From assembly GCA_033980235.1 (NCBI GenBank), contig CM067059.1, forward strand, positions 10,550,309 through 10,614,308: a stretch of 64,000 bases of DNA, read 5' to 3'. Shown here piece by piece: positions 24,511 to 35,852 of this stretch (positions are counted from its first letter, which is position 1; the number at the start of each line of letters is the position of its first letter). Source of the DNA: Diadema setosum (taxonomy: Eukaryota > Echinodermata > Echinoidea > Diadematoida > Diadematidae). The notes below the pieces were generated by a model. That model ran no database searches. It had not been told where the DNA came from and saw only the letters and a program-made list of their open reading frames with translations. The translations under genes and the position numbers were made by a program.

Positions 24511-25228
24511 TTAGGCCAAAAAAAAAAAAATTGTTGCATTGGCGTAACATGAGATTTTCAAATAGGGTCGGTCGGGCGGATTTTTTTTTTTTTTTTTTTT
24601 TTTTTTGCTACCTGCATTTTACGTGTAAAACTCGTGCTCAGCTCAGTACACAGTTACAACTACTGCACCGAATGTGCTGTGTTCATCTATTCTACAAATC
24701 ATTTATGAGGCCGATATTACTGGAATTATACCCCTTCACAAAATTTAAAGATGTTGAAATCCCTATCCTGAATGTTTTCACTTCATATTTTACTATTTTG
24801 ACTTAGATAAGATAGATGCAAATTGACCCATATGTACGATCTTTTCATCGCACACGGCGATCTCTATTACAGTCCCACATATACAGATTCGTGTAAGTTC
24901 TCCACACAAGAAACCTATGGCAAAACTGTGCACAATACATCGCAGTCTGAATGCTACGTATACACTGAATAAATCTTGTTAGAGTACGTGTCCGTGTTGG
25001 AAACAGATGATCAAGGAAGGCTTATAAATGCGAGGCGCTAGATCTCTCCCTCGTACATCCGATATCCCCAGAGCCATTTCCACTTCCGGGTTTGTGCGAT
25101 CGCGATCACAATCAACAAGATATTTGATATCGATAGCAATAAAAAATAATTAAAAAACATGGGGTCGGCGGAATTTTTAGGGTCGGGCGGGTTACGCCAA
25201 TGCAACAATTTTTTTTTTTTTGGCCTTA
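24511..25228. mobile_element. Inverted-repeat element with GGCCAAAA ends
   Basis: The left end reads TTAGGCCAAAA, then ATTGTTGCATTGGCGTAAC. The right end is the inverted copy GTTACGCCAATGCAACAAT, then TTTTGGCCTTA. Each arm runs for about 40-90 bp, interrupted by A or T homopolymers, and includes GGGTCGG(T)CGGGCGG blocks. The 0.6-kb interior encodes nothing recognisable. It looks like a non-autonomous DNA transposon of unknown superfamily. Confidence 0.75.
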
Positions 25229-26088
25229 TCATACTGTATTGCATCATGACAGGCAGGGAGAGTTTGAACATCGTCATCGCATGAAAGTAAGAACACCGTT
25301 TCCTGAGCCACCCAATTTATTAGTCAATATTGTGTATACTGTGTAATTACACTGTGAGATGATGTGACCATATGCAATGCCTTTCTTCCAGTCTGTGGAA
25401 TGTGCTGTAGTCAGCGCAGAAGATCACAAGTTTGACAGAACTATATACACAGTGTCGAACCATACACACAGTGTCAAACCATACAGTGTCAAACCATACA
25501 CAGTGTTAAACCTTAAATTGTAGCCATTTTATCAAAATATATGACTGTATGACTTCTAACTTGTGTGTGAAGTCAGACCAGTTTGATTTTCATGTGTTAA
25601 CGAATGGATTTGTACATTATTGACAATAGAGAAGCAGCCCTAGCTTGTGGTAAAAATGTCAACGTTTTAGATACGTATGGCTTCATAGATTATGTTTGCT
25701 CTGCCAATGTGATTTCAACAGTCAAACAAATCCACAGCTTGGATAAAGGCGGATAATCCCGCTGTGAACACAGTCTGATGAAGTTTCACTCTAATTTCCT
25801 TGATCAATGCAGTGTAAAGTCTCTTTTCCGCCTGAGCCTGCATCAAGATCCTCCATTTGCAGACGAACAAATCTCTGCATTGTTTACACGTCTTTTGCCC
25901 TGGTATTCAGGTCACCAGACTCGACCCCTTTTCAGATTCTAGTACAGTTGGGGGATGGACTGCCATGCATGCACGCCAATATCACGAAGACTTACACCAC
26001 ACCGTGTGCTATGTGTAATACATGGACTGTGAGATTGGCTATCACTATCAGATGGGCCCATCAGTGTATGTCCTGGTACCATTCTTAT
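25229..26088. other. Stretch with small ACACAGTGT direct repeats
   Basis: Between 25445 and 25510 the phrase CATACACAGTGT(C/T)AAACC recurs about four times with small changes, a short degenerate tandem array. Otherwise nothing recognised. Confidence 0.5.
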
Positions 26089-26300
26089 CCTCCGCCAAGG
26101 AGGTTATGTTCTTGTCGGCATTGGTTTGTCTGTCTATTTGTTTGCTTGTCTGTCTATCTGTTTGCTTGTCTGCGTTTGCAAAATAACTAAAAAAGTTATT
26201 AAGAGATCTGCATTAAATTTTTGGTGATAAGTTTATAACCACACAAGGAACAGATGATTAAAGGGGATTAAATGAGAAAGGGGTGGGTACTACATTCTAG
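26089..26300 (-). mobile_element. 3' end of a HINE/pearl-like element (minus strand)
   Basis: Read on the minus strand this is a GACAGACAAGCAAACA-type microsatellite, then ACATAACCTCCTTGGCGGAGGA, a compact terminal hairpin (CCTCC-TTGG-CGGAGG). A simple repeat followed by a GC hairpin is the same 3' organisation as in the elements ending at 17946 and 29722. The upstream body, beyond about 26300 on the plus strand, is not clearly delimited. Sequences of this kind are widespread in marine invertebrates. Confidence 0.5.
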
Positions 26301-26889
26301 CAAGTACCCATTAGTCAGTACTTTGTACAATTTGACAAGAAGAGAGTTTCAATTGCCCAAGGCAAATGGGTGTTAAGTGGGTTTGTGGGGGGAGGGGAGA
26401 TTATATGGTTGTATCAGGCAACCGTATGTAAGTACGCGAGTAGATTCAGTAATCATGAATGGTACCAATCGTACACTCACACTTTAAGCAGCAAGATGCA
26501 TATTTTTGGCTTCTGGTAGCCCTGTAGAGGATTGATATTGCTAATAATGACTTTTTGTTTGAATTTGTCTAGTTCATGTGCAGTATACACTCAGAATGAA
26601 ATGTCAATACTAAAGTGGACTGTCTATCATTGAGGGTGGCAAGGAATAACTTGTGCGAATAAGTGTGCATTAGGGTACATGAATTAAACACGAATCTCCA
26701 TCCTGCATCAGACCTGAAATAGCTTCTAGTGTGCGTATATCGCATGCTTTCCCACCCTCCCTGACGAAAATGAAAGGGAAAATGTCAAGGCGAGTGACAT
26801 CACTTCCACTGTTGCAGAAATTGATCTCTTTTCACCGAAGCCTACCTCTTCTCCTCCCCCTCCTATTCCTCCTGTAAATTAAAGACCTA

Positions 26890-27711
26890 GGCTGCGTTCA
26901 TGCGGAACTAGAATTGCGTTTCTAAACACATTTAGTCGCTAAACGTGTTTAGTTGCGATGCATTCATGCGATTTTTACATTTAAACGCATTTCAAAACGC
27001 CGATCTGAAACGTGGAAAAAAGGGCTTTTTGAATCATGATTCTGCCAGAATCACAATCGCAGAAATCGCATGAACGCAACCGTGATTTCAATCATGATTC
27101 TGGACATCATTGTGCACTGTGCGCATGCGTGTCTCACGGGGTATCCCACAGCTTCTGGTTCTGTTGCGCGCTTGTGTACGTCTTATGAATCGTGTGTTTC
27201 GGTACCATACCTGCACTAGTACTAGTTTGTATACATCAACACCATACACCGATTCTTTGCTAGTATCTAGCTGTTTATTATAACAATACATGTAATTACT
27301 CTCCGATTGAGTTGATCATAGTAATGGCTGCAGCTGTGTCTACCTAGGGAAAGAATTAGAGAGACAAAGAATTGAGATTATTCCTCAATCTGTGGGCAGA
27401 GCCTGAATGCCACAGCTCATTGGAAGGTATTCACCGAAATAAAAACGTAAAGGCCTACAATAAACTGACTGATCAGTTGGCAGAAGGATTTAACAGGATG
27501 TCAGGCTTGCAGAGACAAGGTCAAACTGCGCAGTGTGCTGCACAATGGCAAAGGATGAGCTGAGCCAGAATCAGCGTTGCGCAAGCCCGCATGAACGCTC
27601 TTCCGCGGAGACCGTGATTTGAAACACCGTTTTGAATCATGATTCGAAACACCGTTTTGAATCATGATTCATATTTGTGATTCTGGCTACGAAATTCGCA
27701 TGAACGCGCCC
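26890..27711 (+). mobile_element. Harbinger-like element with 3-bp CTA duplication
   Basis: The left end reads CTA|GGCTGCGTTCATGCG and the right end CGCATGAACGCGCCC|CTA, giving near-perfect terminal inverted repeats with a 3-bp target duplication. Inside, motifs AATCATGATTC and GTTTAGTCGCTAAACGTGTT repeat in both orientations. A 3-bp duplication, GGGCG-type ends and an internal Myb/SANT-like frame (separate entry) all point to the PIF/Harbinger superfamily. No DDE transposase is present, so the copy is non-autonomous. Confidence 0.75.
27369..27563 (+). pseudogene. Myb/SANT-like (trihelix) DNA-binding domain remnant
   Basis: The frame reads RDKELRLFLNLWAEPE, then HSSLEGIHRNKNVKAYNKL, then LAEGFNRM...QTAQCAAQW. 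The spacing of LW, the H/G-x-x-RNK-x-V block, the LA-x-x-G block and a QC near the end match the Myb/SANT-like domain that PIF/Harbinger elements encode as their second protein, which brings the transposase to the termini. The codon just before RDKEL is TAG, at the place where the family normally has a conserved Trp. The frame ends at TGA soon after QRMS. The remnant is therefore probably non-functional. Confidence 0.55.
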
Positions 27712-28623
27712 CTAGTCTGCTTGATAACAGTAGAGACAATTACAATGCCACCGAATAACCATAGTTCTTTTTTCTCGTTCCAGGTTTTGGTATGTTTGTT
27801 TTTTGTCGAAAAGTTGCTAAACAACTACCTGTATGTGGGCGAAAAACGGAATCAAAAACCTCATCAGAATGTGAAGTGTTTTGTTTGTTTTTTTAACCTG
27901 GCAGTTTGATCTCTCTTTTTTTTTTTGCCAGTGTAAATTCTCGCAAATTTATTCTGGTTTTCAGTCACGTGATATCAACTCTCTGCGCAGGGGATCTCAC
28001 TGCCTGCCGACATCTCTGATCTCTGTATAAAAATCACACAGATCAGCGGTTTACACTCAAAGACAGTGTTCAGCAAGTTGGGCGTGCGCAGAGTCCTGAA
28101 CCAAAAAAAAAAAAAAAAAAACCTGAACATTCCGGTTTTTCCCATGCATGCACATTTCCTACAAAAAAACTTGACAAGATTCTGGCTTTTCTGGTAGTGT
28201 AAATGATCAATTGAAACAGGTTTTTTTTTTTTTCTTTATTTTCTTTTATTTTTTTTTTCAGTGTAAATGCCCCGAGTGCTTGTTAATGAGGGAATCGCCA
28301 GGTCATTCTTGAACAGGGCATGCACACGTGCCAGGGACAGATCAGTAAACAGACACATTTCAAAGATATCGAGTAAACCTCAGCAGCATCGAAACAGTAT
28401 TGGAGTGTGACTGTCAATCATAAGAGGTCTGGTTATGACTTTTGAATACAATGATGCATCCTTCTGGAGAACTTGTTTTGGCATTCCACACTGATGATGC
28501 TGCCGACTGTCGATGAGACAGTTTAAGGCACACTGGCAAATCCATCTGCAGCATATTTTAAACAGAATAACTCTTGAAACAGAAAAAACAAGGAAAAGTA
28601 GAAATTACGCGGTGCGTAACATA
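27712..28623. other. Stretch with poly-A/poly-T tracts
   Basis: Several A or T homopolymers (28103-28121, 28221-28233, 28248-28258). The phrases CCAGTGTAAATTCTCGC, CAGTGTAAATGCCCC and TTTACACTCAAAG suggest another decayed inverted-repeat element at about 27930-28275, whose ends I could not define. No gene. Confidence 0.4.
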
Positions 28624-29722
28624 TGTCCCCGCCGGAAGTAGCATTTTGTAACAAAATGTGCAATATAGGTAAAAAATCAAGGTCAAAGGTCAAAGAAGTC
28701 AAAGGTCAAAATTCTGTGTAGAAGTTTTGAAGCCCTCACCTAGTGCCATCACATAAAGCAAATGGAATCGAAATTGGGTTAGAAATGGCGAAGGAGTAGC
28801 ATTTTGTAGCCAATGTACAATATAGGTCAAAAATCAAGGTCAAAGGTCAAAGAAGACAAAGGTCAAAATTCTGTGTAGAAGTTTTGAAGCCCTCACCTAG
28901 TGCTATCACATAAAGCAAACGGAATCGAAATCGGGTTAGAAATGGCGAAGGAGTAGCATTCTGTAGCAAAATGCACAATATAGGTCAAAAATCAAGGTCA
29001 AAGGTCATAGAAGTCAAAGGTCAAAATTCTGTGTAGAAGTTTTGAAGCCCTCAACTAGGGCCATCATATAAAGCAAACGGAATTGAAATCGGGTTAAAAA
29101 TGGCGAAGGAGTAGCATTTCGTAGCAAAATGTACAATATAGGTCAAAAATCAAGGTCAAAGGTCAAAGAAGTCAAAGGTCAAAATTCTGTGTAGAAGTTT
29201 TGAAGCCCTCACCTAGTGCCATCACATAAAGCAAACGGAATCGAAATCGGGTTAGAAATGGCGAAGGAGTAGCATTTTGTAGCAAAATGTACAATATAGG
29301 TCAAAAAATCAAGGTCAAAGGTCAAAGAAGTCAAAGGTCAAAATTCTGTGTAGAAGTTTTGAAGCCCTCACCTAGTGCCATCACATAAAGCAAACGGAAT
29401 CGAAATCGGGTTAGAAATGGCGAAGGAGTAGCATTTTGTAGCAAAATGTACAATATAGGTCAAAGGTCAAGGTCAAAGGTCACGACTGAAATTCTGTGTA
29501 GAAGTTTCAAAGCTCCCATGTAGTGCTATCATATAAAGCAAACAGAATCAAAATTGGCTCATAAATGACAGAGAAGTAGCAAATTGAAGATTTTGATCAC
29601 ACACGGACGCACACACGGACACACGGACGGACACACGGACGGACGGACGGACGGACGGACGGACACACACACGTACGGAGCCCGTTTCATAGTCCCCTGC
29701 TCGAACTCGTTCGGCGGGGACA
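28624..29722 (+). mobile_element. Pearl/HINE-like element with tandem core and ACGG microsatellite
   Basis: The left end TGTCCCCGCCG (28624-28634) is exactly mirrored by CGGCGGGGACA at the right end (29712-29722). The right copy also folds with GTCCCCTGC (about 29693) into a terminal hairpin. Between them are six 158-bp core repeats and then an (ACGG)n/(ACAC) microsatellite at about 29604-29672. This order of inverted end, tandem core of about 160 bp, ACGG microsatellite and hairpin end is the organisation known for bivalve pearl elements, related to sea-urchin Tsp and Helentron-associated elements. No coding capacity. Confidence 0.8.
28661..29600 (+). repeat. Six tandem 157-159-bp repeats with AGGTCA direct repeats
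   Basis: Repeat starts, at CAATATAGGT, are 28661, 28818, 28976, 29134, 29292 and 29451. Each unit contains AGGTCAAAGGTCA (two AGGTCA half-sites one base apart, a DR1 arrangement) and further single GTCAAAGGTCA copies, then TTCTGTGTAGAAGTTTTGAA and GGAATCGAAATCGGGTTAGA. Units 2-5 are nearly identical, the last is more diverged. DR1 sites are classic binding sites for HNF4/RXR/COUP-type nuclear receptors; binding here is not shown. Confidence 0.95.
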
Positions 29723-30404
29723 AAAAAAATCTCTTGGCCAAAGATTACATGCCCTTTAAACCCAGCAAAGCCAGCAGTAAGATGCAACGTATGTGAGCAG
29801 TTAAACTGAAAAGGCAGGTAGCCATTTCTGGACAGCATGACTTGAGCTGAGTCAGCCTGATGAGGTGGAGGAGGCACACGACCTGCTGCATCCAGGAGCA
29901 ATGGATGAATGCCATAACGCTCTACAACATTGACATCACTAGTTCCATCTCATCTTACCCTCAGTTCATCTTAGTTCACCCTCAGTAAAATACCCCCCCC
30001 CCCCCCCCCGGAAAAAAAAGAAACACACAAACAAAATAACAACACCTGTCTCATGTGTAAGCCATACAACCATCCAACTACTAGTATTAATGATTGTATA
30101 TTGATTATATTTGCATTGTAGTTTTAGCGCACTGATTGAGTGACATTTGGCTTGGTGTACAAACACTTTGAAATTAGCCTACTGTTACATTACATTAGCC
30201 TATGCATCAGATTATAAACTGAACAGAGTATTTGCACAAACAACTGGACAAAGTCAAAGTCATCCATAGACGCAAGGGGGAAAACATTAGCTGTACTGTA
30301 TGGCTTAGACCCGATCAAGTTATCACATTTTTCAGTTTAACATCTACACTTATATTTTCTCAATGTTGCAAGTGATTTCTATCCTTAATGCATGTCACTT
30401 CTTT
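29723..30404. other. Stretch with C-run/A-run junction
   Basis: A C tract at about 29993-30009 is followed by GG and an A tract (30012-30019). No gene or element recognised. Confidence 0.5.
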
Positions 30405-30765
30405 GGTTGTTGTTGTTGTTCATTTTCCATCTGTGAAGATGGCTGGATAGCCCATATTCAGCTACACTAAGCTGGTCTTCCATGGGGTCCAGTTGGATGT
30501 GGGGTGGGACCACTTCACCGGGTTAGACACCCTGCTCTTTGCGATGAATGAATGAAGCGGGATCTTTTACGTGCATGAGCTGTGACTCTCTCATACACGG
30601 GACCTCCCTTTTATGTCCTACATATCCAAGGGACAGAGTGTTTTGCCTCTTGCTAGAGGGGACGGTATGTTTACACACAACATTGCTCAGTCCAGACTCG
30701 GGTTCGAACCCGGGCCGCGTGATCGTGAGGCAGACGCGCTACCGACTGAGCCAACTCACCGCCCT
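30405..30765 (-). mobile_element. tRNA-derived SINE (about 360 bp)
   Basis: On the minus strand the element starts at about 30763 with a tRNA-like head. The A box TGGCTCAGTCGG is at 30742-30753 and the B box GGTTCGAACCC at about 30700-30710 (a palindromic match), the two internal RNA polymerase III promoter boxes. The anticodon stem pairs poorly, so this is a SINE head, not a functional tRNA gene. A roughly 280-bp body follows, including GCACGTAAAAGATCCCG, and the element ends in (CAA)n at 30405-30420. It was probably mobilised by a partner LINE. Confidence 0.8.
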
Positions 30766-31281
30766 AAATAATAATAATAACAGTAAAATATTTTGTCATC
30801 ATGATGATTTATTCACAACTCATGAATAATTTTAATAGCCATCAAGTGTGGGCAATAACTCCTGCATTAAAACCCTGACAGTGAATCACACTGTAATCTT
30901 GACAAAGCCCTTTAGTTCTTCCACCAAGCATGTGGTGCAACCATTGTCACATCCTAAACCAGGCGCAATCAAAACCAATTTGTACAATGTGAGGTTAGAC
31001 CATGCGAGAGAATGGCGGTACAGAAACGCACTCTTGATCGGATAATGTGACAACTGCTCTTTTGTGTAGGTAAATCATGGGTTGACTTGACAGCCGAGAC
31101 CGACAACATAACAGTTTCGTGATGCAAACCTGAGTGTGTCAAAGAAGAGCTTAGCTTTCACTGCTCACCTACTAGTCAATGAACTAACCTTGGGATACTG
31201 AGTAGTTTACCCTTGAACCAGAATGCAAGCTGGGGTTGATGTCATCGTTAGTCACCAGAGGGCCATGAGGAAAAAGAAGAA

Positions 31282-31322
<41 letters not shown>

Positions 31323-31668
31323 CAAAATACCCTACACACTGTGTTTCATTTTTCCCATAACACACATGTGGCCCCTATCAAACTGCGCTTACACACTGCA
31401 AGGTGCTTGATAAATGCATTTTACATGGTTCCTCAAACATTTCACCACACATGAGCGCCGTATAGTTTGGGGAACACTGATCACTGTAGATGTGTGTAAT
31501 CTTTAATGTAGACAGTACTAGACAGAGCTACATACAGTGGATATAGTATGTGTATATCTACCATAAACCCAGCAGACTCTGACAATCAAAGGAGAATGCT
31601 TGGATACGCCCTGCAGAAGAATCTACAGTGCATGAATGCAGAGAAAACTCACCAGATTGGGGAAGCTG
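30766..31668. other. Stretch with CA array at 31286-31324
   Basis: A CA dinucleotide array with one CG interruption. Otherwise unremarkable AT-rich sequence with no gene recognised. Confidence 0.5.
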
Positions 31669-31845
31669 GGCCCCGTTGCTAGAAACTTTGCGTTTAAACG
31701 CAACTTGCAACTGATTGTCACTGGCCAATCAAAATCATTGTTGCATGCATGTCTTCTTAATAGGGCAGACCCTGAGCCAATCAGAATGGTTGTTTCAAAA
31801 TTAGCAATTATTTGCAATTGATTGCAACTTTCTTGCAACGGGGCC
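31669..31845. mobile_element. MITE with 3-bp CTG duplication
   Basis: Starts CTG|GGCCCCGTTGCTAGAAA and ends TTTCTTGCAACGGGGCC|CTG. The terminal inverted repeats extend inwards (GCAACTTGCAACTGATTG against CAATTGATTGCAACTTTC). The element is 177 bp long. A 3-bp duplication with GG(G)CC ends fits a Harbinger-derived MITE. Confidence 0.85.
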
Positions 31846-32960
31846 CTGGTGGCAACATTGGACAAATATCTAGCGCTATGATCTCCCTGTGAATATCAAT
31901 TGTAAGTAATCAATCGTGGCTGTCAATACAGTTGTATGCCTTTTCCAGAGACACTACAACACAGAACTCTGATGGCACCTGACATCAAATACTAGTACTA
32001 CTTACCTCAGTCGTTTGGAAAGTGAAATATTATCTATTTTATGCTGTAAAAGCATAAATTGCTACCCTTCATTTGGGAATGTCATATTCTCACATATTCA
32101 ACCAAATAGAGCACAATGACTGATTGACACCAATTCTATACATAACACATTCTATTTGTTGTTTTGTGTGTTTGTTTGTGTGTGTGTGTGTGTGTGAGGA
32201 AAAGGAAATACAAGCATATCAATGGAAGTTAAGCAACCAAGATAAATGGATTCTGTCCAGGAAAATAGCATAGCTTTGTTCAAAACATGTAAAGTTGGCA
32301 CCATTTCCATTCATGTGTAAAAATGTTCTAATTGCAGTGATCTTAATAATTTAATCAAATTTCTGAAGTTTTCCTTTGAAGCCAAAGTATAATTTTGTAC
32401 ATATCATAACAACCATGTGAAGTCTACCTCAAGAAATCAATGTTACACATCCTACCCAGCCATGACCCTAAAGTTACATGAGAAAGATTCATGAGCCACT
32501 CAGGAATACGTACATTATTTATATGCCATTTTGAGATTAGCATCAGCGACATGTAGAAAAACTCAAAATAAAGCACTGCATTCAAAAAACATATACTGAA
32601 TAACAATATTTTCTTCAAAACAGTATGAAAGCTTCAAATATTTTCATGCACGTTGTGTTTTCAAAAATAGTTTCTCAATTCATGTGGCTTTGCATGCTAA
32701 CTCAGCCACTTAATTCTACACTATATCATATATTTAATCAATGGTTTGCTGTAATTCACCCAGGCACACACATGCATCAAATTTGCCATGTTCCTGGCTT
32801 GGTAAAAGTCATGTTAGCACTCCTAGCTTCTGAAAGCGTGGGTGAGCGAGTGTCAGAGAGGAGGAAAGCACTGACCTTTTAGACCCCTCCCTCTCCTTTC
32901 CCCCTCCTTCCCATCAACTGTTCACTCCTTCACAACTTCCTAGTAATACCCACACACCCT
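31846..32960. other. Stretch with (TG)n microsatellite
   Basis: A TG array lies near 32178-32198. A minus-strand mini-exon-like segment (about 32005-32050) has good splice borders but no recognisable protein. Otherwise nothing. Confidence 0.4.
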
Positions 32961-33263
32961 CAGAGACTCCAACTCTCCCGTTTTCGACGGGAGATCTCCC
33001 GCCGAAAGCCCATTTTTGCAAAATCTCCCGTTCTCCCGTTTGAGATTTGATTTCTCCCGCCCTGGTTCTGTGTCTCCCGGTGGAAAGGATTTCTTACTTT
33101 TTGCTATCGTATGTTGAAAAAATAAGCCTTAGATAGCACCAGAGAACATCTAGAACCCTAGGAACTTCGCGTTTCGCACACATCAACTTGGAGTCTCCCG
33201 TTTACTAGGGGTTTCTGGCGGGAGAATCTCCCGATCAGAAGGTGCTTGGGGTTGGAGTCTCTG
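32961..33263. mobile_element. hAT-like MITE with TCTCCCG repeats and 6-bp duplication
   Basis: A 13-bp perfect terminal inverted repeat: CAGAGACTCCAAC at 32961-32973 and GTTGGAGTCTCTG at 33251-33263. Both sides are flanked by CACCCT. CAGAG fits the hAT end consensus (CA-G-N-G), although hAT usually duplicates 8 bp. The interior holds about ten copies of TCTCCCG/CGGGAGA in both orientations, a likely array of protein-binding sites. Length 303 bp, non-coding. Confidence 0.8.
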
Positions 33264-35812
33264 CACCCTAGTCCCTACCATTGGCAGTCCCGTGTTGACA
33301 CTACGGCCTGTGTGACAATTTGCATGGTGTAAGTGCAGTACACGGTTTACCTGCCCTCTGCTATTGTTTTTAATTTCTTTCAGTATCTTTTTTTTCTTCT
33401 CAAATAGAGAATATGACCATATTTCACTTCACAAACAATGAGCTTTGTCTAGCACAGGCCAACACAGAGAAAACACTGACAACCTCTGTAAACAGATTGC
33501 ATGAAGACACAGTTCTACTTTCTAGAAAATTGTGTTTTCATGTAACTTTGTGTGTGTGTGTGTGTGTGTTTGCATGTAATTTGTGTTCATAATGCAGTTC
33601 AAGTGCAGTCAAAACAACCCGTATAAATGCTGTTTTGCCTCATTCCTACCATAGTAATCACATTCATGACAACACGTTTATTAGATTGCAAAAATGTTTA
33701 GGTAACTGCCCCTATGTTTGAAGTCCTCATAAATAGTTTCCTTCCACTAAACACTGTTATTGAGCATTATGAAATAATGACAATTAAAATATCAGTAATA
33801 ATAGCACCTAAAATACCAATCCTCAGCTACTACTTGAACATTGTCATTCTCTTCAATGCCCCCCCCCCCCCCCTTATACAAACATATTCATACTTCCTGT
33901 TTATGATATCAAAATATGCAAACAATAATGTCTAGCCGATTTGACTCCAGGTCCATATGCCATGACGTGAAAACAAATCTAGATGAACAGGGTGATAACA
34001 ATTAACAATACTATGTGGGGGGGGGGGGGTAGGGTGACTGGCAATATTAAGGTAAATTCAATCAATGAGCTAGATCCACTAATTGTTAGTCCCATGTAGT
34101 AATGTCCACCCAGATACACAGTATGTATTTCACATACCACACCCGTCCAGCATTCCCATAAATGGACTATCTAGAATACTACATACAACACAACAAGCCT
34201 TGTAAATTCTATCACAGATCTATACGTTTGTACACTTAATATGAAAAAAAAAAGTATTAAACATAGAATTAATGATACTGATTGATTCCTTCATGTTGGC
34301 AGATTGGCGTACGAATGTTGCTGGTTAGGCCAGCATTTCCCAAACTATCACTAAAAATGAAAAAAGCAATCAGAAACCTTGACCAATTTGATAGTATGCT
34401 GACCCACCACATCAGGAAGTTCCAGAGCGATAATTCCCTTTCTCTTTTCCACAAAGGTGCAGTAACTTATGAATTTCAACCTCACTGCTCAACTCGACCT
34501 CCTAACATTCATACATACAGGTATCCATAAATATTTTTTTTTCATCTCCAACAGAAGCATGAAAATTTGAAGTTTTACAGAAAAAAAAAAAAGGCGGACG
34601 TACCAGTACTAACAATAGATTTTATAATCACAACATTTATCTATGTGAATTGTAAAGAAGGTAGTAAATATTTTACATTATGTGTACAAATGCTGGAAAT
34701 GGGATGGAATGCTAAAGAAGCAATGTTTCTAGGTTGTACTCCACTAAAACTTGATATTACATACTACAAAATTAATCATTCGGAATTACAACACACAATT
34801 TCATGACCTGCCACACTAGTCCTCGCATGGCATTTCATCAAATACAATATACTGCCTGTTGTTCTATTTTATCATCCACATGCAAATTTTCAAGGGCAAA
34901 ATGGACCGAACCTCATTCTCCTCTGAATGAAAGTGCAGTTGACGGACAGGCGTGCAATTTCTTCTAGGCCTATATGTTGCATACGGTTGCCCACGGAGAG
35001 TCTGAGCGGTACATGCCAAGACAGAGGTGCTCCAAGAATGTACTCGGGGCGTTTGTGTGGGAGCTTGACACCGAGGTATGAGCGTTTTGCGCCACATGCA
35101 CTGCTGTATCTTCCGCCTCCCCTCAAAACAGCTGTCTTTGTGCAGTAATAGCCAGTCGATTTTAAGGCCAAAAATCGTCCTGATTTGTTATTAGGTCACA
35201 TCCTGCTTACACACACAGAGAAAATGTACCCATGATGTGTCTCCTATAGTAAGCTGACAATTAAGTTTTCCCATACCGAAGTATATACATCACACTTTTT
35301 TGTTCCGATGTTTTGAAACCATGAGCATAGGTGACATAAATGCATAATGGAATTTACTAGAGATATTTTTAATCCTAGTGTTAGGCTGGTTTTAGTCACT
35401 CACATACAATGTACATCTCACAATAATAAGCTTCTTGTCTGTTTGTGTATAGACCCATGGATGTCTTTTTACATACACCTTGGTGACTTGCAGTATAGAA
35501 ACAGTATGTGTATACTGTTCATTTATGTTGACCTAGAAACAGTCAATTCATACAAAACATTAATGTTGACTAGCACAGTACTGGATTTAAAAAACAAAAC
35601 AAAACAAAAACAAGATATAACAAAACTCATTTAATTCCTTACTTCCTATGCCCATAACACTTTAACTCAAATTTATCTAACACTGCCACTGGGAGCAACG
35701 TAGAGGAATCAAGAAGTGAGACACAATTATGGCAATGAAAAATCAATCTAAAATGTCTCTACTTTCAGTCCGTATAACATATTAATCAGTCTTGATGTTC
35801 CCATTTTACTGC

Positions 35813-35852
<40 letters not shown>

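Noticed and set aside
28661..29600. CRISPR-like regular repeat spacing
   Set aside because: Whole 158-bp units are repeated, with no unique spacers, in an animal transposon.
29584..29741. Frames of alternating Pro-Ser-Val-Arg or His-Thr-Asp-Gly residues
   Set aside because: Translations of the ACGG/ACAC microsatellite at the end of the pearl-like element.
30690..30763. Apparent tRNA gene on the minus strand
   Set aside because: A and B boxes are good but the anticodon stem pairs poorly. The sequence continues into a SINE body with a CAA tail, so it is a SINE head.
32005..32050. Mini-exon with AG and GAG|GTAAGT borders (minus strand)
   Set aside because: The 44-bp translation (HKIDNISLSKRL) matches no part of a MAP4K. 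Good donor matches are expected by chance in this much intron.
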